Under the pieces are notes generated by a model. It saw only the letters and a program-made list of their open reading frames with translations, did not search any database and was not told where the DNA came from. Below, piece by piece: positions 1-8,908 of a stretch of 64,000 nt of DNA (positions within the stretch are counted from its first letter, which is position 1; each line of letters begins with the position of its first letter). The DNA comes from an uncultured Mediterraneibacter sp. (lineage in GTDB: Bacteria > Bacillota > Clostridia > Lachnospirales > Lachnospiraceae): positions 1 through 64,000 of the forward strand of contig CALWTQ010000005.1 in NCBI GenBank assembly GCA_944384505.1, read 5' to 3'. Made by a program: the position numbers and the translations under genes.

Positions 1-53
1 TGGCTGGTGTGGTTTGCCACCTCATCATCAAATGGCTGGACAGTGACGAATAG
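1..53 (+). CDS. C-terminal tail of a small hydrophobic protein (partial)
   Basis: The window opens inside a reading frame whose last 16 residues read AGVVCHLIIKWLDSDE before a TAG at 51-53. The start lies outside the window. A hydrophobic stretch followed by a short charged end is the shape of small clostridial membrane peptides, including type I toxins of the Fst/BsrG kind. That assignment is inferred from shape, not from a recognised family signature. About 50 bases downstream lies a bidirectional hairpin, and a promoter fires towards it from the other strand, which is the layout of a toxin/antisense-RNA pair. It could also be any small membrane protein. Confidence 0.4.
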   Translation, partial: AGVVCHLIIKWLDSDE

Positions 54-100
54 CCGGTAACCAGCCTGTGGTCTAAGCCGCCATAAATAAAATGGAATAG

Positions 101-135
101 AAAAACCCGAAAGTCGTGCTCACTTCCGGGTTTTT
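101..135. terminator. bidirectional intrinsic terminator
   Basis: Arms at 101-114 and 122-135 pair at 13 of 14 positions around a 7-base loop, with A-rich and T-rich ends, so each strand shows a stem followed by a T run. It can end the rightward small-peptide transcript and leftward transcription from the ATPase operon or from the antisense promoter at 185-213. Confidence 0.8.
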
Positions 136-178
136 CGCTTTTAGCTGCCTTATAAAGACTGCTGTTATCTTTTTGCCT
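101..178 (-). ncRNA. predicted short antisense RNA (candidate antitoxin RNA)
   Basis: A strong leftward promoter (185-213) is followed by about 75 bases without an open frame and then the bidirectional terminator at 101-135. A transcript from about position 178 to the terminator would be roughly 75-80 nt and would overlap the 3' end of the rightward small-peptide mRNA. This convergent arrangement with a shared terminator is known from Fst/par-type and TxpA-type type I toxin-antitoxin loci. The promoter and terminator are seen; the RNA and its function are inferred. Confidence 0.4.
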
Positions 179-184
179 ACGCAC

Positions 185-213
185 AATATAGCATATGCGT
201 CAGGTAAAGTCAA
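185..213 (-). promoter_or_regulatory. sigma-A-type promoter facing left
   Basis: On the minus strand TTGACT and TATATT are separated by exactly 17 bases. It lies 3' of atpB and points away from it, so it is not an ATPase promoter. The only thing downstream is a short stretch ending in a terminator. Confidence 0.6.
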
Positions 214-258
214 GTATACCCGGATCTCCGTCAGGTCATGCATGTGTGCCCGGTCTGC

Positions 259-1647
259 TTATTCGTCCTCATCCATCCGTTTATAGTATTTCTCCAGGAT
301 CTTCGTGTCTACTCTGTCGAGCTCTTCCTTCGGCAGGCGTCCCAGCAGTTCCCAGCCCAGATCCAGCGTCTCTTCCATGCTGCGGTTTTCGTTCTGGCCC
401 TGGCCGATATAGCGCTCCTCGAATTCTTTTCCGAATTCCAGATACTTCTTGTCAATGGGCGAGAGCTCATCCTCGCCGATGACGGAAGCCAGGTTCCTGG
501 CGTCGCCCACCTTGGCGTAGGCGGAGAAGAGCTGGTTGGCGAGATCCTGGTGATCTTCCCGTGTGTAGCCTTCCCCGATACCGTCTTTCATCAGACGGGA
601 CAGTGACGGCAGGATATTGATGGGCGGATAGATGGACTGCCCGTGCAGCGGACGGTCAAGTACGATCTGCCCCTCGGTGATATACCCGGTCAGATCAGGG
701 ATCGGGTGAGTGATATCATCGTTTGGCATTGTCAGGATCGGAAGCTGAGTGACAGACCCGTTTACGCCCTGAACGATGCCGGCGCGTTCATAGATCGTTG
801 CCAGTTCGCTGTACAGGTATCCCGGGTATCCTTTACGGCTGGGGATCTCTCCCTTGGAGGAGGAGACCTCACGCATGGCCTCCGCGAAGGAAGTCATGTC
901 CGTCAGGATAACGAGGATATGCATGTTTTGTTCGAATGCAAGGTACTCGGCCACTGTCAGGGCCACCTTCGGCGTAATCAGACGCTCTACTACAGGATCG
1001 TTCGCCAGGTTCAGGAACATGGCAACGTGATCGGCAACGCCGCTCTCCTCGAAGGTATTGCGGAAGAAGTCTGCCACGTCGTGTTTTACGCCCATGGCCG
1101 CGAAAACAATGGCGAATTTCTCATCTGTATTCTCTCCCAGGGAAGCCTGCTTTACAATCTGGGCGGCAAGCTGGTCATGGGGAAGCCCGTTTCCGGAGAA
1201 AATAGGGAGCTTCTGGCCGCGGATCAGGGTCGTTAGCCCGTCGATTGCGGAAATCCCGGTATGGATATAGTTTCTCGGGTACTCACGGCGCACCGGATTT
1301 AGGGGGAGTCCGTTTACATCTCGTTTCAGTGTGGAGACAATCGGACCCAGGTCGTCAACGGGCTGTCCGATCCCGTTGAATGTACGTCCCAGCATATCCG
1401 GAGAAAGCGCAATCTCCATGGGATGTCCGGTAAGTTTTGTGTGCGTGTTTTTCAGGGACATGTTCTCGGATCCTTCAAAGACCTGGATGACTGCCCTGTC
1501 CTCATAGACCTCCACGATACGCCCGATTTTATGCTCTGTGCCTTCTACGACAAACTCTACGATTTCATCATAGAAAGCGTCCTGTACGCCTTCCAGGGCA
1601 ATGAGAGGTCCGTTTATGCTGCTTAAGCCTAAATATTCAATTGACAT
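259..1647 (-). CDS. atpB: V-type ATP synthase subunit B
   Basis: Non-catalytic nucleotide-binding subunit of the peripheral A3B3 head of the V/A-type ATPase, at the cytoplasmic face. About 462 residues from the chosen start, the usual length. The sequence follows the family closely, including the [20 protein letters not shown] segment that replaces a true P-loop, the [15 protein letters not shown] segment and [22 protein letters not shown]. The reading frame runs further upstream, but the start at 1647 gives MSIEYLGL and has an AGGAGG ribosome site; it also avoids an 80-base overlap with atpA. It is the last ATPase gene in the operon here, although subunit D normally follows it. Confidence 0.97.
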   Translation of the reverse strand: MSIEYLGLSSINGPLIALEGVQDAFYDEIVEFVVEGTEHKIGRIVEVYEDRAVIQVFEGSENMSLKNTHTKLTGHPMEIALSPDMLGRTFNGIGQPVDDLGPIVSTLKRDVNGLPLNPVRREYPRNYIHTGISAIDGLTTLIRGQKLPIFSGNGLPHDQLAAQIVKQASLGENTDEKFAIVFAAMGVKHDVADFFRNTFEESGVADHVAMFLNLANDPVVERLITPKVALTVAEYLAFEQNMHILVILTDMTSFAEAMREVSSSKGEIPSRKGYPGYLYSELATIYERAGIVQGVNGSVTQLPILTMPNDDITHPIPDLTGYITEGQIVLDRPLHGQSIYPPINILPSLSRLMKDGIGEGYTREDHQDLANQLFSAYAKVGDARNLASVIGEDELSPIDKKYLEFGKEFEERYIGQGQNENRSMEETLDLGWELLGRLPKEELDRVDTKILEKYYKRMDEDE

Positions 1648-1663
1648 ATGATTCCGGTCCTCC

Positions 1664-3442
1664 TTACGCGTTCTTTTCAAGCACTCTCTGGTAGAATGCG
1701 TCAATATCTCTGTGATACTGTGCGAACATCTCTGGCTTGTCATTGGGGACGTCGTATTTGATGGCGATCACCCGGTCAAAGATGTTCTCGGACTTTAGTA
1801 CGGACATTGGATGTCCCATAGTGACAAGCGTCCGGGCCTGTTTGTAAAGATACAGGATGGTATCCATCATAAGATACTGCTTCTCCAGGGAGACGCAGGT
1901 ATCGTCCTTGTGGAATGCGTTCTGCTGGAGGAAGCCGAGACGGATTACGCGGGCGATCTCCAGTACAAGTTTCTGGTCGTCGGGTAGCACGTCGCTTCCG
2001 ATCAGCTTTACGATCTCGAGCAGGCTGCTCTCCTGGTTTAACAGCGCCATCAGGCGGTTGCGGTAGTCCACGAACTGCTGGGATACATTGTCCTGATACC
2101 AGTGGCTCAAGTCATTTAAATACTCGCTGTAGCTGGTCAGCCAGTGGATTGCCGGGAAATGCCTGGAATAGGCAAGGCTCTTATCCAGTCCCCAGAAACA
2201 GCGGACGAAACGTTTCGTATTCTGTGTGACAGGCTCAGAGAAGTCACCGCCCTGAGGCGATACTGCCCCGATGATGGTTACTGAGCCGTCGGTTCCGTTT
2301 AAGTTGTGCATCATGCCGGCTCTTTCATAGAAAGCGGAAAGGCGGGATGCCAGATATGCGGGGAATCCTTCCTCAGCGGGCATCTCTTCCAGGCGTCCGG
2401 ACAGCTCACGGAGGGCCTCAGCCCATCTTGAGGTAGAATCCGCCATGATCGCGACGTCATACCCCATGTCACGGTAATATTCCGCCAGGGTCAGGCCGGT
2501 GTAGATACTTGCCTCACGGGCTGCCACAGGCATGTTGGATGTGTTAGCGATCAGCGTGGTGCGGTCCATCAGGGGATTGCCGGTGCGGGGGTCCGTCAGT
2601 TCGCCGAACTCCTCGAGTACCTGAGTCATCTCATTGCCACGCTCGCCGCATCCGATATAGATGATGATATCAGCGTCCGCCCACTTGGCGATCTGGTGCT
2701 GGGTCATCGTCTTTCCGGTTCCGAATCCGCCGGGGATGGCAGCGGTGCCGCCCTTGGCGATAGGGAACATCGTATCAATAATACGCTGTCCTGTGATCAG
2801 CGGTACAGACGCCGGGAAACGGTGGTGCGTGGGCCTGGGCACACGGATAGGCCAGTGCTGGGTCATGGACAGCTCCTTTGTCTCACCGCTCTGGAGCGTT
2901 AATGTGACGAGAGTCTCGTCAATGGTGTAATCTCCGTCCGGGACGACACTCGCAACGGTGCCTTCCACATCGGGCGGCACCATGCATTTGTGGACAATGG
3001 CGTGAGTCTCAGGGACTTCTGCGATAATATCGCCGCCGTGAAGATACTGCCCTTCTTTTACCGTAATATGAGTTTTCCATTTTTTCTGCTTGTCAAGAGA
3101 GTCAACGCTGACGCCTCTGGTGATGAAAGCGCCGCCTGAAGATTCTGCGATTCTTTCCAGAGGCCGCTCAATTCCGTCGAAAATATTGTTCAGGATACCG
3201 GGAGCAAGCGTAACGGAAACCGCGCTCCCGCTGGCAATCACTTCCTCGCCGGGGCGCAGGCCCGTAGTTTCCTCGTATACCTGCACGGTTGTAATATCCT
3301 TGTCAAGGGCGATCACCTCGCCCACCAGTTTCTGACTTCCCACATAGACCATCTCGGACATGCAAAAGCCTGTATTTCCTTTTAAGTAGATGACGGGACC
3401 GTTGATCCCGTAGATGGTTCCGGTCTTAAGCATTGCCGTCAC
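1664..3442 (-). CDS. atpA: V-type ATP synthase subunit A (catalytic)
   Basis: Catalytic subunit of the V/A-ATPase head that hydrolyses or makes ATP coupled to H+ or Na+ movement. 592 residues, full length. A Walker A loop GGFGTGKT is visible in the middle of the protein, preceded by the long non-homologous region typical of A subunits ([18 protein letters not shown]). Further hallmarks are [18 protein letters not shown] and [22 protein letters not shown]. The start overlaps the end of atpE by 17 bases and the gene ends 16 bases before atpB, consistent with one operon. Confidence 0.98.
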   Translation of the reverse strand: MTAMLKTGTIYGINGPVIYLKGNTGFCMSEMVYVGSQKLVGEVIALDKDITTVQVYEETTGLRPGEEVIASGSAVSVTLAPGILNNIFDGIERPLERIAESSGGAFITRGVSVDSLDKQKKWKTHITVKEGQYLHGGDIIAEVPETHAIVHKCMVPPDVEGTVASVVPDGDYTIDETLVTLTLQSGETKELSMTQHWPIRVPRPTHHRFPASVPLITGQRIIDTMFPIAKGGTAAIPGGFGTGKTMTQHQIAKWADADIIIYIGCGERGNEMTQVLEEFGELTDPRTGNPLMDRTTLIANTSNMPVAAREASIYTGLTLAEYYRDMGYDVAIMADSTSRWAEALRELSGRLEEMPAEEGFPAYLASRLSAFYERAGMMHNLNGTDGSVTIIGAVSPQGGDFSEPVTQNTKRFVRCFWGLDKSLAYSRHFPAIHWLTSYSEYLNDLSHWYQDNVSQQFVDYRNRLMALLNQESSLLEIVKLIGSDVLPDDQKLVLEIARVIRLGFLQQNAFHKDDTCVSLEKQYLMMDTILYLYKQARTLVTMGHPMSVLKSENIFDRVIAIKYDVPNDKPEMFAQYHRDIDAFYQRVLEKNA

Positions 3443-4013
3443 CTCCTAAAAATAAAAATTTGTCATACTCATTGCGAAGCTGTGTCCTGAATGAATTATC
3501 AATCAGGATGTTGCGTGAGCGGATAACCGCGCGCACTCCTCCGATGAAATCCTCGGCGCTGACTGTCAGCTCTGTATCAGTGGCAGCAGTAAGAGCGGCA
3601 AGCTTAGATTTGTCGGAAGGGTTAATATAGATGATTACAGGATCATTTCCGGCAAAATGTTTTGCCTGCAGGATGCATTTCTTGAGAAATTCATCATAAG
3701 CTTCTGTTTTCATATAGTCATTCACAAGCTCTAAAGCTTCTTTAAATACTTTGTCTTTCAGCTCCTGCTGGACCTTTCCCTGGCGTCGCTTGATCTCAAG
3801 CTGTGACTTTGCCGAAGCCTGGTTGAGAGAAAGCTTCGCGTTGGTCTTCTCCGCTTTGATGCGGGTGTCTGCCTGGCGGAGCGCTTCCGCCTTGTGGTCT
3901 TCAAAGATCTTTTCCAGGGCATCCCTGTGGGAATCAATGATAGCGTTGCCTTCCGCCCGGGCCTGTTCCATGGATGTGGTCTGCAGGTGTGAAATCTTTT
4001 CTTCCAGAGTCAA
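3426..4013 (-). CDS. atpE: V-type ATP synthase subunit E (peripheral stalk)
   Basis: 195-residue peripheral-stalk subunit. The first 110 residues are charged and helical with repeated A/K/E/Q-rich heptads, suited to the stalk coiled coil with the H/G subunit. The C-terminal half (NILIDNSFRTQLRNEYDK) is the conserved globular part that binds the A3B3 head. It overlaps the start of atpA, pointing to translational coupling. Sequence similarity in this subunit is low across species, so the call rests on position, length and the C-terminal motif. Confidence 0.92.
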   Translation of the reverse strand: MTLEEKISHLQTTSMEQARAEGNAIIDSHRDALEKIFEDHKAEALRQADTRIKAEKTNAKLSLNQASAKSQLEIKRRQGKVQQELKDKVFKEALELVNDYMKTEAYDEFLKKCILQAKHFAGNDPVIIYINPSDKSKLAALTAATDTELTVSAEDFIGGVRAVIRSRNILIDNSFRTQLRNEYDKFLFLGGDGNA

Positions 4014-4027
4014 GAAGGATACCTCCT

Positions 4028-4336
4028 TTATAGTTTTAATCCGATCGCCTCGGTGACATACGATGTGATAAAGTCTTTTTTTCGTCCGGTACCGTGGCGG
4101 TCGGGAATCTCCACGAGGAGCGGCATCTTACGCTCCAGCCGGAAGGTGTCGAGAATATCGGGAAAGTCCCGGCCGAACTTCTCTGTAAGGAGGACGATCC
4201 CGATGGTCTTGTCTGAGAGCACATCCTCCAGAGCTTTTTTCAGCTCATCGCGCTCATGAACAACGACCCCGTCTACTCCTGCAAGGCGCATGCCGGTGTA
4301 AGTGTCCACGTTGTCGCTGATGAGATACATTTTCAT
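4028..4336 (-). CDS. atpF: V-type ATP synthase subunit F
   Basis: 102-residue central-stalk subunit with the expected alternating beta/alpha composition. The start MKMYLISDNVDTYTGMRLAG matches the conserved N-terminus (sensing D-N-x-x-G-x-RLAG), followed by IGIVLLTEKF and a P-L-L-V-E-I-P strand. It binds subunit D in characterised enzymes, yet D is not encoded in this window. It sits 14 bases downstream of atpK and 14 bases upstream of atpE in the same direction. Confidence 0.95.
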   Translation of the reverse strand: MKMYLISDNVDTYTGMRLAGVDGVVVHERDELKKALEDVLSDKTIGIVLLTEKFGRDFPDILDTFRLERKMPLLVEIPDRHGTGRKKDFITSYVTEAIGLKL

Positions 4337-4350
4337 GTGACTGCCTCCTT

Positions 4351-4788
4351 TTATAAATTTCCTAATATCATGAAGGAGATGATCAGTCCGTACAGGCAGA
4401 CGCCTTCTGCCAGACCTACGAAGATCAGTGACTTACCAAGGATACTGGAGTCTTCGCTGAGTGCGCCGAGAGCCGCGCTTGCCGCACTTGCAACCGCGAT
4501 ACCGCCGCCGATACAGGAAAGTCCTGTAACGAGGGCTGCCGCAAGGTATCCGAGCCCTGTAGCCAGGCCTTCGCCGGAAGCAGCCGCTTCAGCAGCGTGT
4601 ACGTCCGGGCCGCCAAGGAGCATAATGGATGCGATGACAAACGCGCCGAAGAAGAAGAACGCGTTCGTTCCGATGGCGCGTTTGTAACGGCTGCGGGACT
4701 TCTCTTTCCCGAGCAGGTAGTAGCCGAACGGAATGATGATGCTTAAAAGCAGTGTGATGATCAATACGATTTTGGTTGCTGTATTCAT
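4351..4788 (-). CDS. atpK: V-type ATP synthase subunit K (rotor ring)
   Basis: Membrane rotor-ring proteolipid, 145 residues. Helices can be read at about residues 5-25 and 42-60, then the c-type hairpin at about 77-105 (glycine/alanine-rich GGGIAVASAASAALGA) and 115-143. The ion-carrying carboxylate is probably Glu128 in GLAEGVCLYGL. Whether the ion is H+ or Na+ cannot be settled from these residues. A GGAGG ribosome site precedes the start. It lies 27 bases downstream of atpI. Confidence 0.95.
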   Translation of the reverse strand: MNTATKIVLIITLLLSIIIPFGYYLLGKEKSRSRYKRAIGTNAFFFFGAFVIASIMLLGGPDVHAAEAAASGEGLATGLGYLAAALVTGLSCIGGGIAVASAASAALGALSEDSSILGKSLIFVGLAEGVCLYGLIISFMILGNL

Positions 4789-4815
4789 GGTAGAATCCTC
4801 CTGATTATATATTTA

Positions 4816-6756
4816 CTATTTTTGTTCTGCTTTCTTTTTTGTATATGGATCGAATGCGTGGCCGCTTCCTTTGTAGAACCGACTGAACATTTCGTAATAT
4901 TCCAGACGAAGCACCTGGATGCCTACAATCAAGCCCTCGAACCCGCACACGAACAGGTTTCCGAAGACGACTCCGATCCAGTTGGGATGTCCGGACTCAG
5001 CGCCCGCAAGCTGGAGCACCACTTCCATGATGGCCGCGTGGCTGACAGCGAACGCCCCGATACGGATAAAGGAGATCGTATTGGAGAAGTAGCTGAGCAG
5101 GGTCTCGAACATTTCGAAAAATCCCTGCACCAGGAACATTGCCTTCCCTGTCTCCATCTTGTCCGCCCGCTTCTGGATCATCCGGGTGATCGGTTCCCTG
5201 AAGAGCATTACGATCAGCGGGATCCCGAACATGACTGCCAGTATAATACCTCCGGGAAGCGGATTGCCCGTCATGAACAGGACAATGGTAATGACAACGG
5301 CCACATAGAACACAAGTCCTGCCACACCGTTCGGCTCAAACCAGGCCGCTTCCACGTCCTTGCTCTTTATGGCATTAATAATATGAAGAATCATTGCCAG
5401 TATTATAAGGAACATACCAAAGGCAACTGCCACAACGAACACGGTATTCAGCTTTCCAAGGAAAGGAAGCGTGGTCATATGGTCAATGGGACGCATCCAC
5501 AGGGCGGGTATCACATCTTCGAATCCGAAAATACTGCCGAACATGAATCCGAATATAGTGGAGAAGATACCTGCCGTCGCGATAATTCCGGCCAGCGGGG
5601 CTTTCTTAAAGTGATAGACAAGAGCGCCGCCGATGAGAAGAAGCAGGCCCTGTCCGACGTCCCCGAACATCACTCCGAAAATAAAGGAATAGGTGATTCC
5701 GACAAAAACAGTAGGATCAATCTCGTTGTGGGCCGGAAGCCCGTACATCTGGATAAACATCTCGAAAGGCTTGAATATCTTCGGGTTCTCAAGCTTTGTC
5801 GGAGGCTCTCCAAAGTAGGCGTCATGATCATCCTCCACCACAACAAATACCTTTTCATCGTCTTCCACCTCTTTGAGAAACTTCTCCACGTCATCCTCAG
5901 CCATCCATCCGCAGAGGATGTAGTAATCTTCTTTATTGTCATCCATGCGGGCCGCCAGTTTGCGGACGTCGAAATTCTTCGAAAGCTCTTCCAGCCGGTT
6001 CCTTGCAGCTATAAGCTGAGGCGCGCGGTCGGCGAGCATTTCTCCAGCCTCTTTGTCCAGGCCGTCCATCTCCAGGTTGACTCTTGCGATTTCATTTTCA
6101 AGGGACTGGTAAGCATACGCCGGTGTTCCTTCGAACTCGTCTTTCAGGTCGATGCGCTCAAAGTGAAGGGAGCGGAACACCGCGTCCACCTTCTGCGTCT
6201 CGGCGGGAGATACAAAATATGCCCCGTACACGAAACTTTCATCGCGTTCTCCTTCTACAAAAATGGCCTTCAGGTCGTCCATAAGATATTTCTGCATCTT
6301 ATGATAAAATTCGACGGCAATACGGCCGAAACGATAAGTAATGTAACGGTAATTGAGCACTTTGTGAAGGTCACAGTCCAGCGGGCGGAAGGGAGCAATG
6401 ATCTGCTGCTTCGCGCGGAGCTCATCTACCTTTTTCTTCAGCTTCTCTTTCTTCTCCTGGAGATCCTGATAGTCCTCGTTTGCCCTGCGTACAACCTCGA
6501 ACATATCGTCAAGGCCTATGGAATCGTCCGGGACAACATCATCCGCATTCGGAAGATATCCGACGAACTGCTCAGCCTTGCCCAGAACTTCCCGATACGG
6601 ATTGAGCTCTACAAAGGGCCGGAGGTTATCCACGGTTTTCAACTCTGACAGCGCGGATTCAAGCTGGATCTCATAGCGGGAGAGATACAGGTCAGTAACG
6701 CGGTCAATGTCATTCCTCGGACCGGATATATTAATGAATTTCATCTTTACAATCAT
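4816..6756 (-). CDS. atpI: V-type ATP synthase subunit I (stator)
   Basis: Large stator subunit (a/I type), 646 residues. The N-terminal half is soluble and helical, holding the stalk-binding domain; coiled-coil segments are evident around residues 95-125 (EKKEKLKKKVDELRAKQQ). The C-terminal half, from about residue 350, carries seven or so hydrophobic segments. The motif GDVGQGLLLLIGGAL and the later SYFSNTISFIRIGAFAVSHA, with its essential Arg facing the rotor carboxylate, are family hallmarks. The start codon overlaps the atpC stop in an ATGA arrangement, so the two are probably translationally coupled. Confidence 0.97.
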   Translation of the reverse strand: MIVKMKFINISGPRNDIDRVTDLYLSRYEIQLESALSELKTVDNLRPFVELNPYREVLGKAEQFVGYLPNADDVVPDDSIGLDDMFEVVRRANEDYQDLQEKKEKLKKKVDELRAKQQIIAPFRPLDCDLHKVLNYRYITYRFGRIAVEFYHKMQKYLMDDLKAIFVEGERDESFVYGAYFVSPAETQKVDAVFRSLHFERIDLKDEFEGTPAYAYQSLENEIARVNLEMDGLDKEAGEMLADRAPQLIAARNRLEELSKNFDVRKLAARMDDNKEDYYILCGWMAEDDVEKFLKEVEDDEKVFVVVEDDHDAYFGEPPTKLENPKIFKPFEMFIQMYGLPAHNEIDPTVFVGITYSFIFGVMFGDVGQGLLLLIGGALVYHFKKAPLAGIIATAGIFSTIFGFMFGSIFGFEDVIPALWMRPIDHMTTLPFLGKLNTVFVVAVAFGMFLIILAMILHIINAIKSKDVEAAWFEPNGVAGLVFYVAVVITIVLFMTGNPLPGGIILAVMFGIPLIVMLFREPITRMIQKRADKMETGKAMFLVQGFFEMFETLLSYFSNTISFIRIGAFAVSHAAIMEVVLQLAGAESGHPNWIGVVFGNLFVCGFEGLIVGIQVLRLEYYEMFSRFYKGSGHAFDPYTKKKAEQK

Positions 6757-7802
6757 TGGGTTCTACCTCCAACATATGCCAGCGTCTCGCCGGGACTTAA
6801 GCCGTAGCGTACACATTCCATGGCGGTCGTCAGCTTTTTGATTTCTTCTTCTTTTAAGAAGAGATAGGTGTTGATCGCGGCAATCGAGTAAGGACTGCGT
6901 CTGCGGTCAGCCGCATACAGAGCTCTCAGGCAGTCTGTATACATTTTCTCAACTGTCAGGTCCTGCTGGAAGTTATAGTGGCGGGCATAAGTCGTCCGTG
7001 CCAGGGCAGCCTCGAATTCTTCCAGGCCGGGAGCTTCCACCATCTCCTTGACGAGGTCAGTTGATAATTTGTAGTGAATCGGGATGAGCAGCAGATAAAT
7101 ATCCGCCGGCTTCATATTGTAATACTTCTTTGCCCGGTAGATCCACTGGAGGTTCAGAAGATCAATCCTCGAACCCCGGTCCCGGATAAAGATCTCAAGA
7201 TCTTCTTTTTTAAGAACCTTTTTCTGCTCTTTCCAGGTAGATGTAAAAAAGTAGAGATCCAGAGCCAGGTTATAATCATAGAGGGTGACGTCCTGTTGCG
7301 AATCTTTTATTTTTTTGAGCGGGACATAATATTCTGTGCCTTTCAAATTCTCGATCAGTTCGTCAGTTGTCCGCGATGTGATCAGCTTCTCAATGGAAAT
7401 CTGAGAATACCGGTCAAAAAACGCCTTTTTATAATTCAGATCAAAAGGCTGTTTGTAACGGTTGATTACAATGCGGAGACAGTAGTTGATCAGATCAACC
7501 TCATAATTCTTCATGATCAGCTTCATAACCCGGCGCTGCTTCTGACCGCAGAAGCGATAGAGCTTCGTATAGTCGTGGTAAAGGGACTGAGTCAGGAGCT
7601 TTTCAATATTTCCGCGGTGAATCTGATCCTGCGCCAGACTGTTAAGCACATCGGCATAAGCCGTGTTCTTCTTCAGATACTCCGCGATCTCGGGGACACT
7701 TCCCATTCCGGCGATCTGCGTGAACTGCTCCGGACTTAAAAGCTTTGCCTCCATGGCCCGGATCTTCGTGACGATCCCGCTGTATTCAAGTATGTTTCCC
7801 AT
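6753..7802 (-). CDS. atpC: V-type ATP synthase subunit C
   Basis: 349-residue C subunit (V0D/AC39 type), a funnel-shaped socket that seats the central stalk on the membrane rotor. The family pattern is visible: repeated three-helix units beginning with an NIL-E-YSG-I start, an N-x-YKQPFDL region and a long C-terminal part with NLQWIYRAKKYYN. It is basic and helical with no membrane segments. It follows the small coiled-coil subunit by 3 bases and overlaps atpI by 4. Confidence 0.93.
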   Translation of the reverse strand: MGNILEYSGIVTKIRAMEAKLLSPEQFTQIAGMGSVPEIAEYLKKNTAYADVLNSLAQDQIHRGNIEKLLTQSLYHDYTKLYRFCGQKQRRVMKLIMKNYEVDLINYCLRIVINRYKQPFDLNYKKAFFDRYSQISIEKLITSRTTDELIENLKGTEYYVPLKKIKDSQQDVTLYDYNLALDLYFFTSTWKEQKKVLKKEDLEIFIRDRGSRIDLLNLQWIYRAKKYYNMKPADIYLLLIPIHYKLSTDLVKEMVEAPGLEEFEAALARTTYARHYNFQQDLTVEKMYTDCLRALYAADRRRSPYSIAAINTYLFLKEEEIKKLTTAMECVRYGLSPGETLAYVGGRTQ

Positions 7803-7805
7803 AGG

Positions 7806-8117
7806 CTACACCTCGGTAATCCGCCGCAGGATCTCATGAGCATATCTGGTGTGGTTTTCTTCATACTCTTTCTGGAGCGCGAGGATGGCCTGCTCACTGG
7901 CTGTGGTCTGCCCGCCCAGGATATCAGAAGTATTCTTCTCCAGCTCTGCTCGTATAGAATCCAGGCGCGCCTGCGTCTTCTTCTCCAGGTCCGAGTCAAA
8001 CGCTTTGCGCTTCTCTTCGTATTCTTTCTCAAGCTGCGCTTTCTGGTCTTCTGCATGCTGTACAACGGCAGACGCCGCATCCTCGATTTCGGTCAATTTG
8101 TTTATAATAGAGTCCAT
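7806..8117 (-). CDS. V-type ATPase stalk subunit (H/G-like)
   Basis: A 103-residue protein made almost wholly of charged heptads (EDQKAQLEKEYEEKRKAF, KKTQARLDSIRAELEK), so one long coiled coil. First gene of the ATPase operon and therefore the likely partner of subunit E in the peripheral stalk (subunit H of archaeal nomenclature, G of others). The call is by position and shape because this subunit diverges quickly. A good promoter lies 40-67 bases upstream of its start. Confidence 0.85.
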   Translation of the reverse strand: MDSIINKLTEIEDAASAVVQHAEDQKAQLEKEYEEKRKAFDSDLEKKTQARLDSIRAELEKNTSDILGGQTTASEQAILALQKEYEENHTRYAHEILRRITEV

Positions 8118-8156
8118 ATAAAGCCTCCTGTTTATAGGAAAATAACAATATACATT

Positions 8157-8184
8157 ATTCTACACCTTTTCTTTGAAAATGCAA
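8157..8184 (-). promoter_or_regulatory. promoter of the V-ATPase operon
   Basis: Minus-strand TTGCAT (8179-8184) and TAGAAT (8157-8162) are 16 bases apart, upstream of the first ATPase gene, whose start has an AGGAGG ribosome site. No other promoter-like pair is needed for the tightly packed genes downstream. Confidence 0.6.
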
Positions 8185-8253
8185 GTTAAGAAAATATCAT
8201 AAAATTAACAGTTCAGCTATTTAGCGCACTAACAATTCCTGTGGCTCACGTCC

Positions 8254-8521
8254 GGAAGCGGAGCGGATGGTTTGCGATACGTATTCTGTGAAAGGGGACA
8301 GCCGGGAGATGTTCCGTTCCAGAATCCGGAAAATCTAACAGGCCGAAGAGATGTTTAAGGGCAAATCGGCGCTCCGGGCAACTCGCTTCGCTCAGACAAT
8401 CCCTGCGCGCCGCTTAACAACATCTCTCCGCCCTCAAGATTTTCAGCGGATTCCTCCAAAGTCACATCTCCCGGCTGTCTCCTCTCCCAGAAAGTCTACT
8501 CAAATCGTCCGCTCCGCTTCC
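8254..8521. repeat. long imperfect hairpin 1
   Basis: Outer arms 8254-8267 and 8508-8521 pair perfectly over 14 bases. Further in, 8297-8312 pairs with 8464-8479 over 16 bases, and a still deeper stem pairs AGAGATGTT (8347-8355) with its complement at 8419-8427. The unpaired top includes 8379-8400, complementary to the loop of hairpin 3. Confidence 0.7.
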
Positions 8522-8531
8522 TGCGCATTCC

Positions 8532-8660
8532 CAGACGGAAGTGTCACTGCCCTAAACAGAGCTGTAAAGTGCAGTTTGGCGCGGCTTGTAGGCTTTCCAT
8601 TGCGAAAGTCTTCTGGCCGCGCCGTACTTCTGGAAGCTATATATTCACTGGCTTCCGTCT
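8532..8660. repeat. imperfect hairpin 2
   Basis: AGACGGAAG (8532-8540) pairs with 8652-8660, and an inner GC-rich stem GGCGCGGC (8578-8585) pairs with 8616-8623. It sits between the two larger hairpins of the same element. Confidence 0.55.
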
Positions 8661-8695
8661 TGAAAACCCCAGAAAACAGATCCATTTCGGGAAAA

Positions 8696-8908
8696 ATTCT
8701 GCGGGGATGGAGGATGGCGACGGGCGCCTTCGGAAGGGGATTAGGGAAACTTGAGGTTGCGGCTGCGGATGTTAGGACAGGAGGGGAGATTGTCTGAGCG
8801 AAGTGAGTTGCTCCCCTCCTGTCCTTGCATCTAATCCGCAGCCGGAACTTCTTAGTTTCCCTTATCCCCTGGAGCGAAGCCCTGAGTCGTCCTCCATCCC
8901 CGCAGAAT
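8696..8908. repeat. long imperfect hairpin 3
   Basis: Outer arms 8696-8714 and 8890-8908 are perfect over 19 bases. The innermost stem 8774-8788 pairs with 8811-8825 perfectly over 15 bases, closing a 22-base loop at 8789-8810. The middle portion is also mostly paired. Confidence 0.7.

Noticed and set aside
4822..6648. 608-codon plus-strand frame opposite atpI
   Set aside because: It is the antisense shadow of a strongly conserved gene; rich in Cys and His with no domain and no start signal.
8351..8797. 148-codon frame inside the multi-hairpin element
   Set aside because: It lies across the arms of the palindromes, has no ribosome site, and its composition is low-complexity Arg/Ser/Pro as expected from GC-rich hairpins.
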